From a virus: 45,943 bases of DNA. The translations under genes were made by a program, and so were the position numbers. This document shows, piece after piece, positions 15,367 through 22,911 of this stretch. The stretch is taken from IMG/VR virus record IMGVR_UViG_3300028883_000070, positions 1 through 45,943 of that record; one strand, given 5' to 3'. The notes below the pieces were generated by a model. It saw nothing but the letters and a program-made list of their open reading frames with translations. It was not told the DNA's origin and did no database searches. Positions within the stretch are counted from its first letter, which is position 1, and every line of letters begins with the position of its first letter.

Positions 15367-15833
15367 AAATGTTTTTTGGTGATAAACACAGAGAAGATAC
15401 CTGCGCCTGGTTCGGTCCTACCGCAGAACACACAGCGGAGAACTCGGATATAAAGCGCATTGCCCAGGGCTGGCAGGTGCATAAGCGCGTTTCAAAGATG
15501 TACTTTCAATACCGGGAATATCGAAAACCGGTCAACCTGTTCATACACCTGCGCTTGTGGCTGGTCAGTGTTCTGGATCCGTTCAAGGAAAAGAAAGAAC
15601 ATGAAAATGATTTCATCGTGGAATGTGCGCGAATGATGGCACGCAACGGCAACTCGCCGGCCGACATTGAGGACGCTTTACGCCGTATGCTTGACGACAA
15701 GGGCGCGGAAGGGATCGAGGGCCACAACCCAGGCGATGAAGTGGTGCTGTGGGGTGACGTGCAATCGAACACCTTTTGGATCGATGCCGAAGATCTATAC
15801 AAGACAAGGGGGCGCGGTGGAAAACTCAACTAA
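15363..15833 (+). CDS. Hypothetical early protein
   Basis: 156 residues, GTG start preceded by GAGAGGAAACA. The N-terminal part is aromatic and basic (VSKMYFQYREYRKPVN), the middle is helical (HENDFIVECARMMARNG), and the end contains DEVVLWGDVQSNTFWI. No family recognised. It overlaps the next gene by 17 bases. Confidence 0.6.
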   Translation: MKMFFGDKHREDTCAWFGPTAEHTAENSDIKRIAQGWQVHKRVSKMYFQYREYRKPVNLFIHLRLWLVSVLDPFKEKKEHENDFIVECARMMARNGNSPADIEDALRRMLDDKGAEGIEGHNPGDEVVLWGDVQSNTFWIDAEDLYKTRGRGGKLN

Positions 15834-16443
15834 AGAACGACCAATTCTTTTCAACACCGAAATGGTACGCGCCATTCTGGAAGGGCGCAAGACGCAGACC
15901 AGAAGGGTGATAAAAGATGCCCAATGCGAACAGTACACAAAATGGACATACAAACCAGAGGTGGCAGAAAACGCAAGCGATGAACATGTGTGGTTGTTTT
16001 CTGATGATACAGAGCAATTCGGTTGGTTTGATCGTTGTCCCTACGGCAAGCCTGGTGATCTGCTGTGGGTGCGGGAGACGTGTTCAATATCTTATACCAA
16101 AGACGCGGTTATGTATTTTGATCATGGGGGCAAATTATCCCCCGATGCGCCTGAAGGGAGCGAATCATGGGCGCGGGAGTGGAAAACCTGCCCGTCTATT
16201 CACATGCCGAAGTGGGCTGCCCGGATATGGCTGCGCGTCAAAGATGTGCGCGTGGAACGGGTGCAGGATATTAGCATGTCTGACGCTGTATCAGAGGGTG
16301 TTCCAACTTTGAAGGGGTGTCCTGAGCCGCGAATATCATTCATGGACTTGTGGAATGACATTAACGCCAAACGCGGCTACGGATGGGAAGTCAACCCCTG
16401 GGTGTGGGTGGTTGAGTTCGAGAGGGTAGAACGTGCCGGATAA
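15817..16443 (+). CDS. ASCH-domain-like phage protein
   Basis: 208 residues from GTG 15817, with AAGGGGG upstream. Motifs in order: ILFNTEMVRAILEGRKTQTR at the start, CPYGKPGDLLWVRET, WKTCPSIHMPKWAARI, VRVERVQDISMSDAVSEGV, and INAKRGYGWEVNPWVWVVEF at the end. This is a very common phage and prophage family with an ASCH-like (PUA-related) fold, expected to bind RNA or modified nucleotides. It is sometimes labelled morphogenetic protein without strong basis. It overlaps both neighbours. Confidence 0.75.
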   Translation: MENSTKERPILFNTEMVRAILEGRKTQTRRVIKDAQCEQYTKWTYKPEVAENASDEHVWLFSDDTEQFGWFDRCPYGKPGDLLWVRETCSISYTKDAVMYFDHGGKLSPDAPEGSESWAREWKTCPSIHMPKWAARIWLRVKDVRVERVQDISMSDAVSEGVPTLKGCPEPRISFMDLWNDINAKRGYGWEVNPWVWVVEFERVERAG

Positions 16444-17008
16444 GATCCCCCCGCTGCCCGATGAGGTGATCGAAGAAGTCAGGCAGCTATCTGATTCTGC
16501 AGATACTTTCCAATGGCGCATAGGTGACATTCTGTGCGATGTTTGGGATGAGGTCGGCCGGGAGTATACGATCATCCTGGATTCAGAACGCCGCGCCCAT
16601 GCCTATATCATCGGTCAGGTGGCCAACCGCGCCGGCATAGCAAAGTCCACCCTGCGGGACCGTGAGAACATGAGCAAGTTTTTTCCGAAACCGGTACGCA
16701 AGGAATTGGAACCGCTCACCTACCACCAGGCGCGTGCGCTGAAGTCGGCCGGCGATCAATGGCAAGAGTATAAAAAATGGGTGTTCGATTTTGCGGATCA
16801 GGAGGGTTATTTCCCATCTGTTGAGGCTATCCGGGATAAAATCAAAGCTGCCGGCGCAGATCTCCCGTTGTGGCAAAAGAGGATGAATCAGATCATCCCC
16901 TTACTGGTTAAGGTCAGTCTTGACCCGGAGGCCCCCACAGCTTTAACTAAGGACGCAGCCGAGTTTCTCATGTTGCTTGAACTTAAACACAACCAGGCCG
17001 GCAAATAA
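16433..17008 (+). CDS. Helix-turn-helix protein, ParB/regulator-like
   Basis: 191 residues, GTG start with GAGAGGG upstream. The segment VANRAGIAKSTLRDRENMSKFF, then LTYHQARALKSAGD, looks like a helix-turn-helix of the kind found in ParB-like and phage replication-control proteins. The C-terminal third is helical. The stop codon lies within the terminator hairpin that separates this operon from the convergent minus-strand genes. DNA binding is likely; the target is unknown. Confidence 0.6.
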   Translation: MPDKIPPLPDEVIEEVRQLSDSADTFQWRIGDILCDVWDEVGREYTIILDSERRAHAYIIGQVANRAGIAKSTLRDRENMSKFFPKPVRKELEPLTYHQARALKSAGDQWQEYKKWVFDFADQEGYFPSVEAIRDKIKAAGADLPLWQKRMNQIIPLLVKVSLDPEAPTALTKDAAEFLMLLELKHNQAGK

Positions 17009-17017
17009 CCGGCCTGG
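16993..17017. terminator. Bidirectional intrinsic terminator
   Basis: CCAGGCCGG and CCGGCCTGG pair around CAAATAA, followed by CTTTTGG on the plus strand. It lies between the last plus-strand early gene and the last minus-strand gene (17037), so it can stop transcription from both sides. Confidence 0.8.
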
Positions 17018-17036
17018 CTTTTGGTTTGTGGGGGTG

Positions 17037-17459
17037 TTATCTCCCTTTGATTTCCCGAAAACTCACATCGATCTTGTACAAACACGCGGCCAGAAGGCTT
17101 TTAAATTGCTCATCGTCCGCCAGGTCATGCAGGATAAACCAATTTCCTTCCAATATGCCGTCAACGTGCTGCCCGTTGTATTTAACTACGGTGAACAGGT
17201 GGAAAAACACGCCGTTGTCATTGGTGAGCTGCTCAACGTTGATCTTGTGATAATCGTTTGGCAGCGTGATCACGCATTTTGTGGGGGCGGTCTGCGTGAT
17301 AGTGGGCAGGATAAATTTATCCTCAAAATCATCCTCTATCCCGATGCCGGCACGGTCCAGGAGGTTGCGGATCTCGCCGCCGTAGGTCAAGGGCTGTTTC
17401 CCTTGCCGGTCCCCGTGTTTTTCTCTCTCCTGTTCTACCAGGTCATAAATTGTGATCAT
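17037..17459 (-). CDS. Hypothetical protein, minus-strand operon
   Basis: 140 residues. AAAAGGAG lies upstream of the ATG on the minus strand. The N-terminal 30 residues are helical and charged (IYDLVEQEREKHGDRQ); the centre is beta-rich (FILPTITQTAPTKCVITLP). No family recognised. It overlaps the upstream ribbon-helix-helix-like gene by four bases and is the promoter-distal gene of the 17.0-18.5 kb operon. Confidence 0.65.
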   Translation of the reverse strand: MITIYDLVEQEREKHGDRQGKQPLTYGGEIRNLLDRAGIGIEDDFEDKFILPTITQTAPTKCVITLPNDYHKINVEQLTNDNGVFFHLFTVVKYNGQHVDGILEGNWFILHDLADDEQFKSLLAACLYKIDVSFREIKGR

Positions 17460-17638
17460 TTCAAACGCTCCTTTTCTATAGCCTCATCGATGAGGTCTTT
17501 AATAAATTGGCTTTGGTTCGGCTGCGCTTGCAGGTATGCTTTTTGATACGGGTGGACCCGCAGCGCGATCAAAACCTGTTTTTTAGTTTCCACCTGTTCT
17601 TTTTTGGGTGGGTGTTTCCAGCGGTAGGGTAATGGCAT
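17456..17638 (-). CDS. Ribbon-helix-helix-like small protein
   Basis: 60 residues from the ATG at 17638, which follows an AAAAGGAG site; a longer reading to 17752 has no such site. The strand KKQVLIALRVHPYQKAYL and helix QSQFIKDLIDEAIEKE fit a ribbon-helix-helix DNA-binding fold, typical of small repressors. It could regulate this operon. Fold assignment is by pattern only. Confidence 0.6.
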   Translation of the reverse strand: MPLPYRWKHPPKKEQVETKKQVLIALRVHPYQKAYLQAQPNQSQFIKDLIDEAIEKERLK

Positions 17639-17640
17639 TT

Positions 17641-17835
17641 TTAACTCCTTTTGTAATTGTCTATTGTGGCTATCAGCCAGCTTGTTTGTGCCTGGTTGAT
17701 CTTTGCGCTCCATGCCAGGCCATGCACAAAGCCGGTCCAGTACGTGCGCCATGAATCAAGTTTATCATCTGCTTTTTGTCCCAGGTCAAGCAGTATACGC
17801 CGTTCAAGTCTGTTGGTGTCAATTGGTTCTGGCAT
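17641..17835 (-). CDS. Small hypothetical protein
   Basis: 64 residues, helical, with AAAGGCGG upstream of ATG. Aromatic-rich centre (SWRTYWTGFVHGLAWSAK). It ends two bases before the next gene on the minus strand. No family recognised. Confidence 0.6.
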   Translation of the reverse strand: MPEPIDTNRLERRILLDLGQKADDKLDSWRTYWTGFVHGLAWSAKINQAQTSWLIATIDNYKRS

Positions 17836-17846
17836 GGTATCCGCCT

Positions 17847-18428
17847 TTAATATTCGCTAGGTAACAAAATGGTCCAGTATCGCCCATCATAAGAGGCGTA
17901 CAGCTTGATACAGGCTGGAAAATCGGTAAAGGGGATTTCCTGAACTGCCAGCGGTTCATCCCCGGCCCCCGTGCATTTAATAAAGGCTGTTTGATCCCGG
18001 TTTACGGTCAATTCCCAAACCTGAAAAACCTCATCCCGGACGGCCTTTTTTTGCATGTATGAGGCGATCAGATCCATAAGCCAAAAGGCCCCGTATTTCT
18101 CCGCAACGTGCAAGGCCCCATCAGTTAACACCCAATTTCCGAAAAGCATTGACCAGCGGTGAAATTTGGTGGTCCCGGTAAACTGGTGAATGTCCGGCAA
18201 CTCGCCGGCGATCGGCCCCGTGCGCTGCGCCTGATCCCACCCCTCAAACCATGCCTTAATCAATACCTGCATTTCATGCTCCGGGCGTGCGTCCCCGATC
18301 TTCAAAAGCCGCTTGTCAAGCCTGGGTGATCTTGGCCACTCATACCCGTAGGCCGTTTCCCCTAAGTCGTGGGCTGTTTCTCTCAGTGTGTCTAATACCT
18401 GGGCTGGTGTTTTTGTTTGCGTGTTCAT
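17847..18428 (-). CDS. DUF6876-like protein
   Basis: 193 residues. The block HQFTGTTKFHRW, then VLTDGALHVAEKYGAFWLMDLIASY, VWELTVNRDQTAFI and QEIPFTDFPA matches the DUF6876 pattern, a family found next to mobile-element and plasmid genes with unknown function. The N-terminus MNTQTKTPA and the leader resemble those of the ArdC-like gene upstream. It is the first gene after a minus-strand promoter. Confidence 0.7.
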   Translation of the reverse strand: MNTQTKTPAQVLDTLRETAHDLGETAYGYEWPRSPRLDKRLLKIGDARPEHEMQVLIKAWFEGWDQAQRTGPIAGELPDIHQFTGTTKFHRWSMLFGNWVLTDGALHVAEKYGAFWLMDLIASYMQKKAVRDEVFQVWELTVNRDQTAFIKCTGAGDEPLAVQEIPFTDFPACIKLYASYDGRYWTILLPSEY

Positions 18429-18493
18429 TTCCTTTTTTCCTTTTCTGGTTCGGTCTGTGTCCCTTGCGGGTTTGTGTTGTGTAACAAGTTTAC

Positions 18494-18523
18494 AATATCT
18501 GAAATCCCGTTTTCAAGTGTCAA
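18494..18523 (-). promoter_or_regulatory. Minus-strand sigma70-type promoter
   Basis: Read on the minus strand: TTGACA (18523-18518), 18 bases, then GATATT (18499-18494). It lies 66 bases upstream of the DUF6876-like gene and would drive the operon 18428-17037. Confidence 0.55.
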
Positions 18524-18551
18524 ATGTCATGTTCCGGGGGTGACATTCGGC

Positions 18552-19115
18552 TTAATACTGCGTGCCAAGTAAATTGTGCCACCGGTCCGCTTTAATTAAG
18601 TCTGAATCTGCGTCCCCTATCAGTTTAATTATGCTGGTCCCGTTCTCGATCTGCAGCACGGCCGCGTCATTGTCGCGGGTGAATTGCCAGACGATCCCTG
18701 TACAATGGCGTAAACTAATCATCCCGGCGCACGTGTCTGTTATCTGTTTGATCTTGACAAGCGGCACCGCTATAGGTTCCAGCGTCCCGGCGCACGTGCA
18801 AAGCTCCATTGATTTTAATTCATACAATCCGCCCCGTTTATGCGGCCGGCGTAAAATAACGGCGTGCCCCACTGGTTTTAATACCGGCCGGCGTGCTGCC
18901 CGTTTCACCGTGACACCTGGTAAAAATCCGCTGATCCACAACGGCCCGGCCTGGTCAAGCATGAATCCCCGTGCGTTTAACTTCCCCTTTTCAGCATATA
19001 GAACAACATGGTCAATTAATTCAGGCTGCCAGCCTTTTAACCCGCTTTTGATCCCCTTGCGCTGCTTATACAATGCGCTGATACCGCGCTTTAACTGGTC
19101 CCGTGCTATTAACAT
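18552..19115 (-). CDS. Hypothetical protein, minus strand
   Basis: 187 residues from the ATG at 19115, preceded by AAAAGGG; the open frame extends further upstream through a hairpin but without a start signal. N-terminal helix (LIARDQLKRGISALYKQRK), then beta-rich with a CTCAG motif and several isolated Cys. No family recognised. It lies downstream of the ArdC-like gene in the same direction. Confidence 0.6.
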   Translation of the reverse strand: MLIARDQLKRGISALYKQRKGIKSGLKGWQPELIDHVVLYAEKGKLNARGFMLDQAGPLWISGFLPGVTVKRAARRPVLKPVGHAVILRRPHKRGGLYELKSMELCTCAGTLEPIAVPLVKIKQITDTCAGMISLRHCTGIVWQFTRDNDAAVLQIENGTSIIKLIGDADSDLIKADRWHNLLGTQY

Positions 19116-19139
19116 AATCTTACCCTTTTCTGATATGGT

Positions 19140-19163
19140 CCCGGCCAGGTTTCCCCGGCCGGG
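19140..19163 (-). other. GC-rich hairpin in leader
   Basis: CCCGGCC and GGCCGGG pair around ten bases between the ArdC-like stop and the start at 19115. On the plus strand TTTAA follows; on the minus strand there is no T-run. It may be a weak terminator or an RNA-stability hairpin. Confidence 0.4.
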
Positions 19164-19185
19164 TTTAATGGTCCGTTCTGTGAGC

Positions 19186-20496
19186 TTATTCGATCTCACC
19201 CGTGATACATTCAACGGCCTTATATGCCTGGTTCGCTGCTTTGATAATCAACCCGCGGTCATCATTCAAGGCTTTAAGCCAGCTGTCAATATAGGCGGCG
19301 GTCCGTTCAACTTCCCGCTTTCCCTCAAACCCTACCATATTCAGCAGCATAGCTGAACCCAACTCCGCGGTTAACTCTTCCCTTGCGTATCCAGGCGATC
19401 CAACCCCGTGATTTTCTGGATACTCACGATCAAGCCGCTTTTTATGTCCCGTGCTATGCGTCAATTCGTGGAATAGTGTCCCGAAATAACCCGCGTCCGT
19501 TTTGAATTGATCCATTTCCGGCATGTGTACGCTATCCGTTGACGGCCGGTAAAACGCCCGGTCTTGTTTATAATGCCTGATCTTTGGGGGGGCTTGCATT
19601 TTAGCTACAACGGCCCCGGCCGCGTCCGTTGCGCTTGCGTCCGTGGTTTTGATCTTGCTTTCAATCATTGGGGGGATCTCAATCCCGTCCGCTTGCTCCA
19701 AATTAAACACCGTGTAGTAACGCATAAGGGGAATGTTGACTTCCAGCGTTTCCCCTTTGTCATTCACCGCGCCGCTTTTATCCTTAACCCGTACGATATT
19801 AAAATAAGTGATCTGCGTCCCGTGTTCGCCTTTGCGCACGTGCCCACCCTTGTTCTTGATCTGCTTAAACGTTGCCCAATAGGGACATTCAAAACCTTTT
19901 TGTGTCGCATCCCACTGCAGCAGCCATTGATTAAACCCGCGGTAAGGCTTTTTACTGGCAAGATTCCTGTGAAAGCCGGGACCGTTCCAGGGACGATCCC
20001 AGGGCACCGTGCCCGATTCCAGCGCGTCAATAACCTGCTGTGTGACAATTTCAACGACCCGTTTTTTACTCTTTTTTGTTTTGGTTCCTGTGTTGGTACT
20101 CATTTCCTTTTCCTTTTCTGGTTTGGTTTGTGCCTGGTCCTGGTTCAGTTGATCCCGGCCGGCCTGATCCTGATCCTGTTTAATCTGCTTTTCCCGCGTG
20201 CGCATATCTGGCAGCCATGAATAAAACTCATATACCATTTTAGGGACCTCATTCATTATTCCATTGTCCCGGCAAAGATAAAAGTGATCCTTTGGCTGTT
20301 TGAGCTTTTTATATTCCAGGTTCACTTTCTTTTTAGCGTATATTTGTACGCTATGGTGCCGGCTGGTAAAGGTGCCTGTGTCAACCATTTTGCGAATAGT
20401 TGACAATTCGCGGCCGAAATAGCAAGGCTCATTTAAAATCTTATTAAGCCGTGCCTGGTTCATTACTTCAGTTCTGGTCCTGGTTTGGGTATTCAT
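19186..20496 (-). CDS. ArdC-like antirestriction protein with extra N-terminal domain (possible two-start gene)
   Basis: 436 residues. From residue 132 on, it is ArdC-like: an N-terminal single-strand DNA-binding-type domain (IVTQQVIDALESGTVPWDRP, YRGFNQWLL, YWATFKQ, GEHGTQITYF), then a zinc-metallopeptidase-like domain with HELTHSTGH (343-351) and a downstream Glu in AREELTAELG. ArdC proteins protect incoming DNA from restriction. Residues 1-131 are an unrelated, unrecognised domain. Residue 132 is Met with its own AAAAGGAAAAGG site (start at 20103) and a leader like those of neighbouring genes. A 305-residue ArdC alone may therefore also be made. Confidence 0.8.
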   Translation of the reverse strand: MNTQTRTRTEVMNQARLNKILNEPCYFGRELSTIRKMVDTGTFTSRHHSVQIYAKKKVNLEYKKLKQPKDHFYLCRDNGIMNEVPKMVYEFYSWLPDMRTREKQIKQDQDQAGRDQLNQDQAQTKPEKEKEMSTNTGTKTKKSKKRVVEIVTQQVIDALESGTVPWDRPWNGPGFHRNLASKKPYRGFNQWLLQWDATQKGFECPYWATFKQIKNKGGHVRKGEHGTQITYFNIVRVKDKSGAVNDKGETLEVNIPLMRYYTVFNLEQADGIEIPPMIESKIKTTDASATDAAGAVVAKMQAPPKIRHYKQDRAFYRPSTDSVHMPEMDQFKTDAGYFGTLFHELTHSTGHKKRLDREYPENHGVGSPGYAREELTAELGSAMLLNMVGFEGKREVERTAAYIDSWLKALNDDRGLIIKAANQAYKAVECITGEIE

Positions 20497-20530
20497 TTCC
20501 TTTTCTCCTTTTCTGTTAGTTGATCCTGGT

Positions 20531-20677
20531 TTATTGAATTATTCCAGGTAATACGCTGTTCACTTGCGCTATAGCTGCAGCCACGGCCGGTTCAATAGTA
20601 ATATAGGCCAGGTATAACAGGACCGCAACGCCGATCAAACATACAACTGAGGCTAAAAACTTGATTAATGCTTTCAT
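20531..20677 (-). CDS. Small membrane protein
   Basis: 48 residues from the ATG at 20677, preceded by AAAAGGATC. One long hydrophobic span (FLASVVCLIGVAVLLYLAY) after a KALIK start; the end is also mildly hydrophobic. It is the first gene of the minus-strand block. Function unknown; the topology suits a membrane-exclusion or holin-like peptide. Confidence 0.6.
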   Translation of the reverse strand: MKALIKFLASVVCLIGVAVLLYLAYITIEPAVAAAIAQVNSVLPGIIQ

Positions 20678-20725
20678 TTTATTGATCCTTTTCTGTGTAG
20701 GTTGTTTGCGTAACGTGTTATAAAT

Positions 20726-20754
20726 AGAATAACGATATGTAGGTATAATTACAA
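20726..20754 (-). promoter_or_regulatory. Minus-strand promoter in divergent region
   Basis: On the minus strand TTGTAA, 17 bases, TATTCT. It would drive the membrane peptide and ArdC-like genes. The plus strand carries a TATAAT at 20744-20749 with a poor -35, a possible overlapping divergent promoter for the gene at 20816. Confidence 0.5.
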
Positions 20755-20764
20755 GATGATGTTT

Positions 20765-20783
20765 GTCATATCTTTTATATGAC
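20765..20783. promoter_or_regulatory. Inverted repeat, probable operator
   Basis: GTCATAT and ATATGAC are perfect 7-bp arms around CTTTT. It lies between the divergent start regions of the minus-strand block and the plus-strand gene at 20816, well placed to control both. Confidence 0.5.
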
Positions 20784-20815
20784 ATTCTTCCTTTTCAGCC
20801 TGTGGAGCTTATAAG

Positions 20816-21430
20816 ATGATTCAATATGATGAAACAAAAACATACACGCCCGGCACCATAGTTCTATATAAGGGACAACAACACAAAGTGTGTAAGAATC
20901 AATCATTATACAATTTAGAGAAGAAAAGAATCACTGCTACAAAACAAACAACGACAAAATTTACACCCGAAACCAGACACGCGATAACGGCGGCACGCCG
21001 TGAAGCCGCCCAGGCGGCAGCTCAGGCCGGCTTGTCGCGCATGGCGCGACCAGGCACGGCCGATCCTATCATGGGCGCATGGTCCGACATTATAGAATCG
21101 CAAGCACGCCTGGCAATAAACACGCAACGCGGGCGATCCAGTACGATCGCTGCTCAATTTGTAGGGAAAGCAGCGGGATTTTTCGATATAAATAATGAAC
21201 AAAACCCGCAAATTGTACAGAATCAGGCCATAATAATGAGCGATCAGCTTGCACAGGCAATACTAACGCGCGTTAGTGACCAGTTTCAAGCTGTTGATAA
21301 CAGCAGTTATCAACAACAAGAGGATCAATATCCCGGTACTATACTGGATGGTATAGCCACAGACGCAGACACAGGCAGCCAGGGTATAGGGGCAGGGGCG
21401 GCAGGGGCAGGGGAGCAGGGGCAGGAGTGA
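20816..21430 (+). CDS. Hypothetical protein with Ala/Gln-rich tail
   Basis: 204 residues. N-terminal YTPGTIVLYKGQQHKV looks like a small beta (SH3-like) unit; residues 55-125 are helical and basic with ARREAAQAAAQAGLSRMARPG and RSSTIAAQFVGKAAGF; the C-terminus is Gln/Gly-rich. A distant relation to small terminase or DNA-packaging proteins is conceivable, but I cannot support it by motif. Its last codons are made of G-tracts that could form a quadruplex. Confidence 0.55.
   Translation: MIQYDETKTYTPGTIVLYKGQQHKVCKNQSLYNLEKKRITATKQTTTKFTPETRHAITAARREAAQAAAQAGLSRMARPGTADPIMGAWSDIIESQARLAINTQRGRSSTIAAQFVGKAAGFFDINNEQNPQIVQNQAIIMSDQLAQAILTRVSDQFQAVDNSSYQQQEDQYPGTILDGIATDADTGSQGIGAGAAGAGEQGQE
21389..21421 (+). 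other. G-quadruplex-forming tract
   Basis: Five runs of four G within 33 bases (21389, 21395, 21404, 21410, 21418), separated by two to five bases. The tract is at the 3' end of the preceding gene, on the coding strand, so both DNA and mRNA could form a quadruplex. Confidence 0.7.
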
Positions 21431-21556
21431 GCGCAGGGAGGTAGGTGGGGGCTGGTTGGTGATGGGTGTCTCGTGGTGGATCGGTAGTACCTCCCGCGCA
21501 AAAAACATAGGGTTTTGAAACCCGCCAGAAGCAAAAGGAAAGGCAGGGAAGGAAGA

Positions 21557-22144
21557 ATGAGAAACAAAGATTCGGTGTGGAAAACATTGGGGGCGAGTTC
21601 GCATACAGAAGAAGAAAGAGAAAAGGACGATTATTATGCTACAGAGCCGGGGGCGATAGATGTATTGTTGGGTGTTGAGGGGTTTGAGGGGGTGATATGG
21701 GAGCCGGCGTGTGGAGAGGGGCATTTATCAAAAAGGTTGTTGGAATTGGGGCATGAGGTAATAAGCACGGATTTAGTTGATCGTGGGTATGGGGTAGGTG
21801 GGGTAGATTTCTTGATGCAAATGGAAATGCGGGGAAGGAACATTATTACAAATCCGCCGTACAAGTATGCACAGGGGTTTGCAGAAAGGGGAATGGTTTT
21901 ATTGCCTGGGGGTGGGAAAATGGCGTTGTTTCTTAAGTTGCAATTCCTGGAAGGGAAAAGAAGGAAAGGAATGTTTTTACGTATGCCGCCGAAGGTGTTG
22001 TATGTAAGTAGTAGCAGGTTGTTGTGTGCTAAGAGGGGAAATTTCCAAAAGATGCGTGACGGGGGCGGATCTGCGGTAGCGTATGGGTGGTATGTATGGG
22101 AAAAGGGTTGGTGTGGGGATACGGTGATAAAGTGGGTGAATTGA
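21557..22144 (+). CDS. DNA N6-adenine methyltransferase
   Basis: 195 residues from ATG 21557, with GGGAAGGAAGA upstream. SAM-binding motif WEPACGEGHLSK (residues 48-59) and catalytic NPPY (99-102) identify an amino-methyltransferase acting on adenine in DNA. It is short and has no obvious target-recognition domain, like many phage enzymes. YYATEP near residue 26 is typical of this phage group. Codon use is unusual: almost all glycines are GGG or GGA and the coding strand is very G-rich, unlike the morphogenesis genes. Likely role: protecting phage DNA. Confidence 0.85.
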   Translation: MRNKDSVWKTLGASSHTEEEREKDDYYATEPGAIDVLLGVEGFEGVIWEPACGEGHLSKRLLELGHEVISTDLVDRGYGVGGVDFLMQMEMRGRNIITNPPYKYAQGFAERGMVLLPGGGKMALFLKLQFLEGKRRKGMFLRMPPKVLYVSSSRLLCAKRGNFQKMRDGGGSAVAYGWYVWEKGWCGDTVIKWVN

Positions 22145-22158
22145 GAAAGGACTAAAGA

Positions 22159-22653
22159 ATGAAAAGGTACACAAAGTTTCTATGGAGTTTACTAAGGCAT
22201 AAGTGGTTTGTTTTGTTGGGGTGCAAAAAGATGAAAGTGCCGTTTTACCTATGGATATGGCATGACATATCGAAATTCAATATGATAGAGTTTATTCCTT
22301 ATGCGAGGCAGTTCAGGAACAGGGATGGAAGCAAGAGGAATGTAAGGAATAAAGACGGCAGTTATGATCCTGCAGAACAGGCGGTAGAGTTCAGGAGAGC
22401 GTGGCTGCACCACCAGAGGAACAAACATCATTGGCAAGCGTGGTGCGTGATAGGGGATGGTGGAAAATTAGATGCGCTTCCGATGCCTGAGAAATATGTA
22501 CGTGAAATGATAGCGGATTGGATAGGGGCGGGGATGGCATACAACAACAGGAGTGATCCGCGTCCGTGGTGGGAGGGGAACAAGGGGAAGATGGTTTTGC
22601 ACAAGGAGACGTTGGATATGGTGGAGGGGTTATTGAAAGAGGTTGAGTGGTGA
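22159..22653 (+). CDS. DUF5662 family protein
   Basis: 164 residues. The order of motifs fits DUF5662: WIWHDISKFNMIEFIPYARQF, then FRRAWLHHQRNKHHWQAW, then MPEKYVREMIADWIGAGMA. The conserved His/Asp/Glu residues suggest a metal-binding helical fold, possibly HD-like catalysis; the activity is not established. It overlaps the next gene by seven bases. Like its neighbours it has a G-rich coding strand. Confidence 0.75.
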   Translation: MKRYTKFLWSLLRHKWFVLLGCKKMKVPFYLWIWHDISKFNMIEFIPYARQFRNRDGSKRNVRNKDGSYDPAEQAVEFRRAWLHHQRNKHHWQAWCVIGDGGKLDALPMPEKYVREMIADWIGAGMAYNNRSDPRPWWEGNKGKMVLHKETLDMVEGLLKEVEW

Positions 22654-22862
22654 AAAAGAAAAGGCGTACACGATGCCTGTACAGGAAGATGGTAGGGCGG
22701 GTAGAGGTATCTGTTTGGTACGATGCTGAGAATGTAGATCTATTGGGTTTGTACTGGAATCGGGCAAAAAGGGATGAGCAAGAGAGGGCGTGGGGGTACC
22801 GGTGGGTAGTGGGGGTGCAGGTATGGAGGTGGGAGGTTGAAGTGATGAAAATTGGGTCTTGA
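22647..22862 (+). CDS. Small basic/aromatic protein
   Basis: 71 residues from GTG 22647 (a second GTG follows at once). Rich in Arg, Trp and Val; the second half is WGYRWVVGVQVWRWEV. No family recognised. GAAAGAGG upstream lies inside the DUF5662 gene, so the two are coupled. Confidence 0.5.
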   Translation: MVKKKRRTRCLYRKMVGRVEVSVWYDAENVDLLGLYWNRAKRDEQERAWGYRWVVGVQVWRWEVEVMKIGS

Positions 22863-22911
22863 AAAAGGGTGTGAAAAGATGTAGTATATAGAGACAGGAA
22901 AGGAAGGTGGA

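Noticed and set aside
18562-19356. Plus-strand frame of 264 codons
   Set aside because: Antisense to the minus-strand genes at 18552-19115 and the ArdC-like gene, which have proper starts and family motifs.
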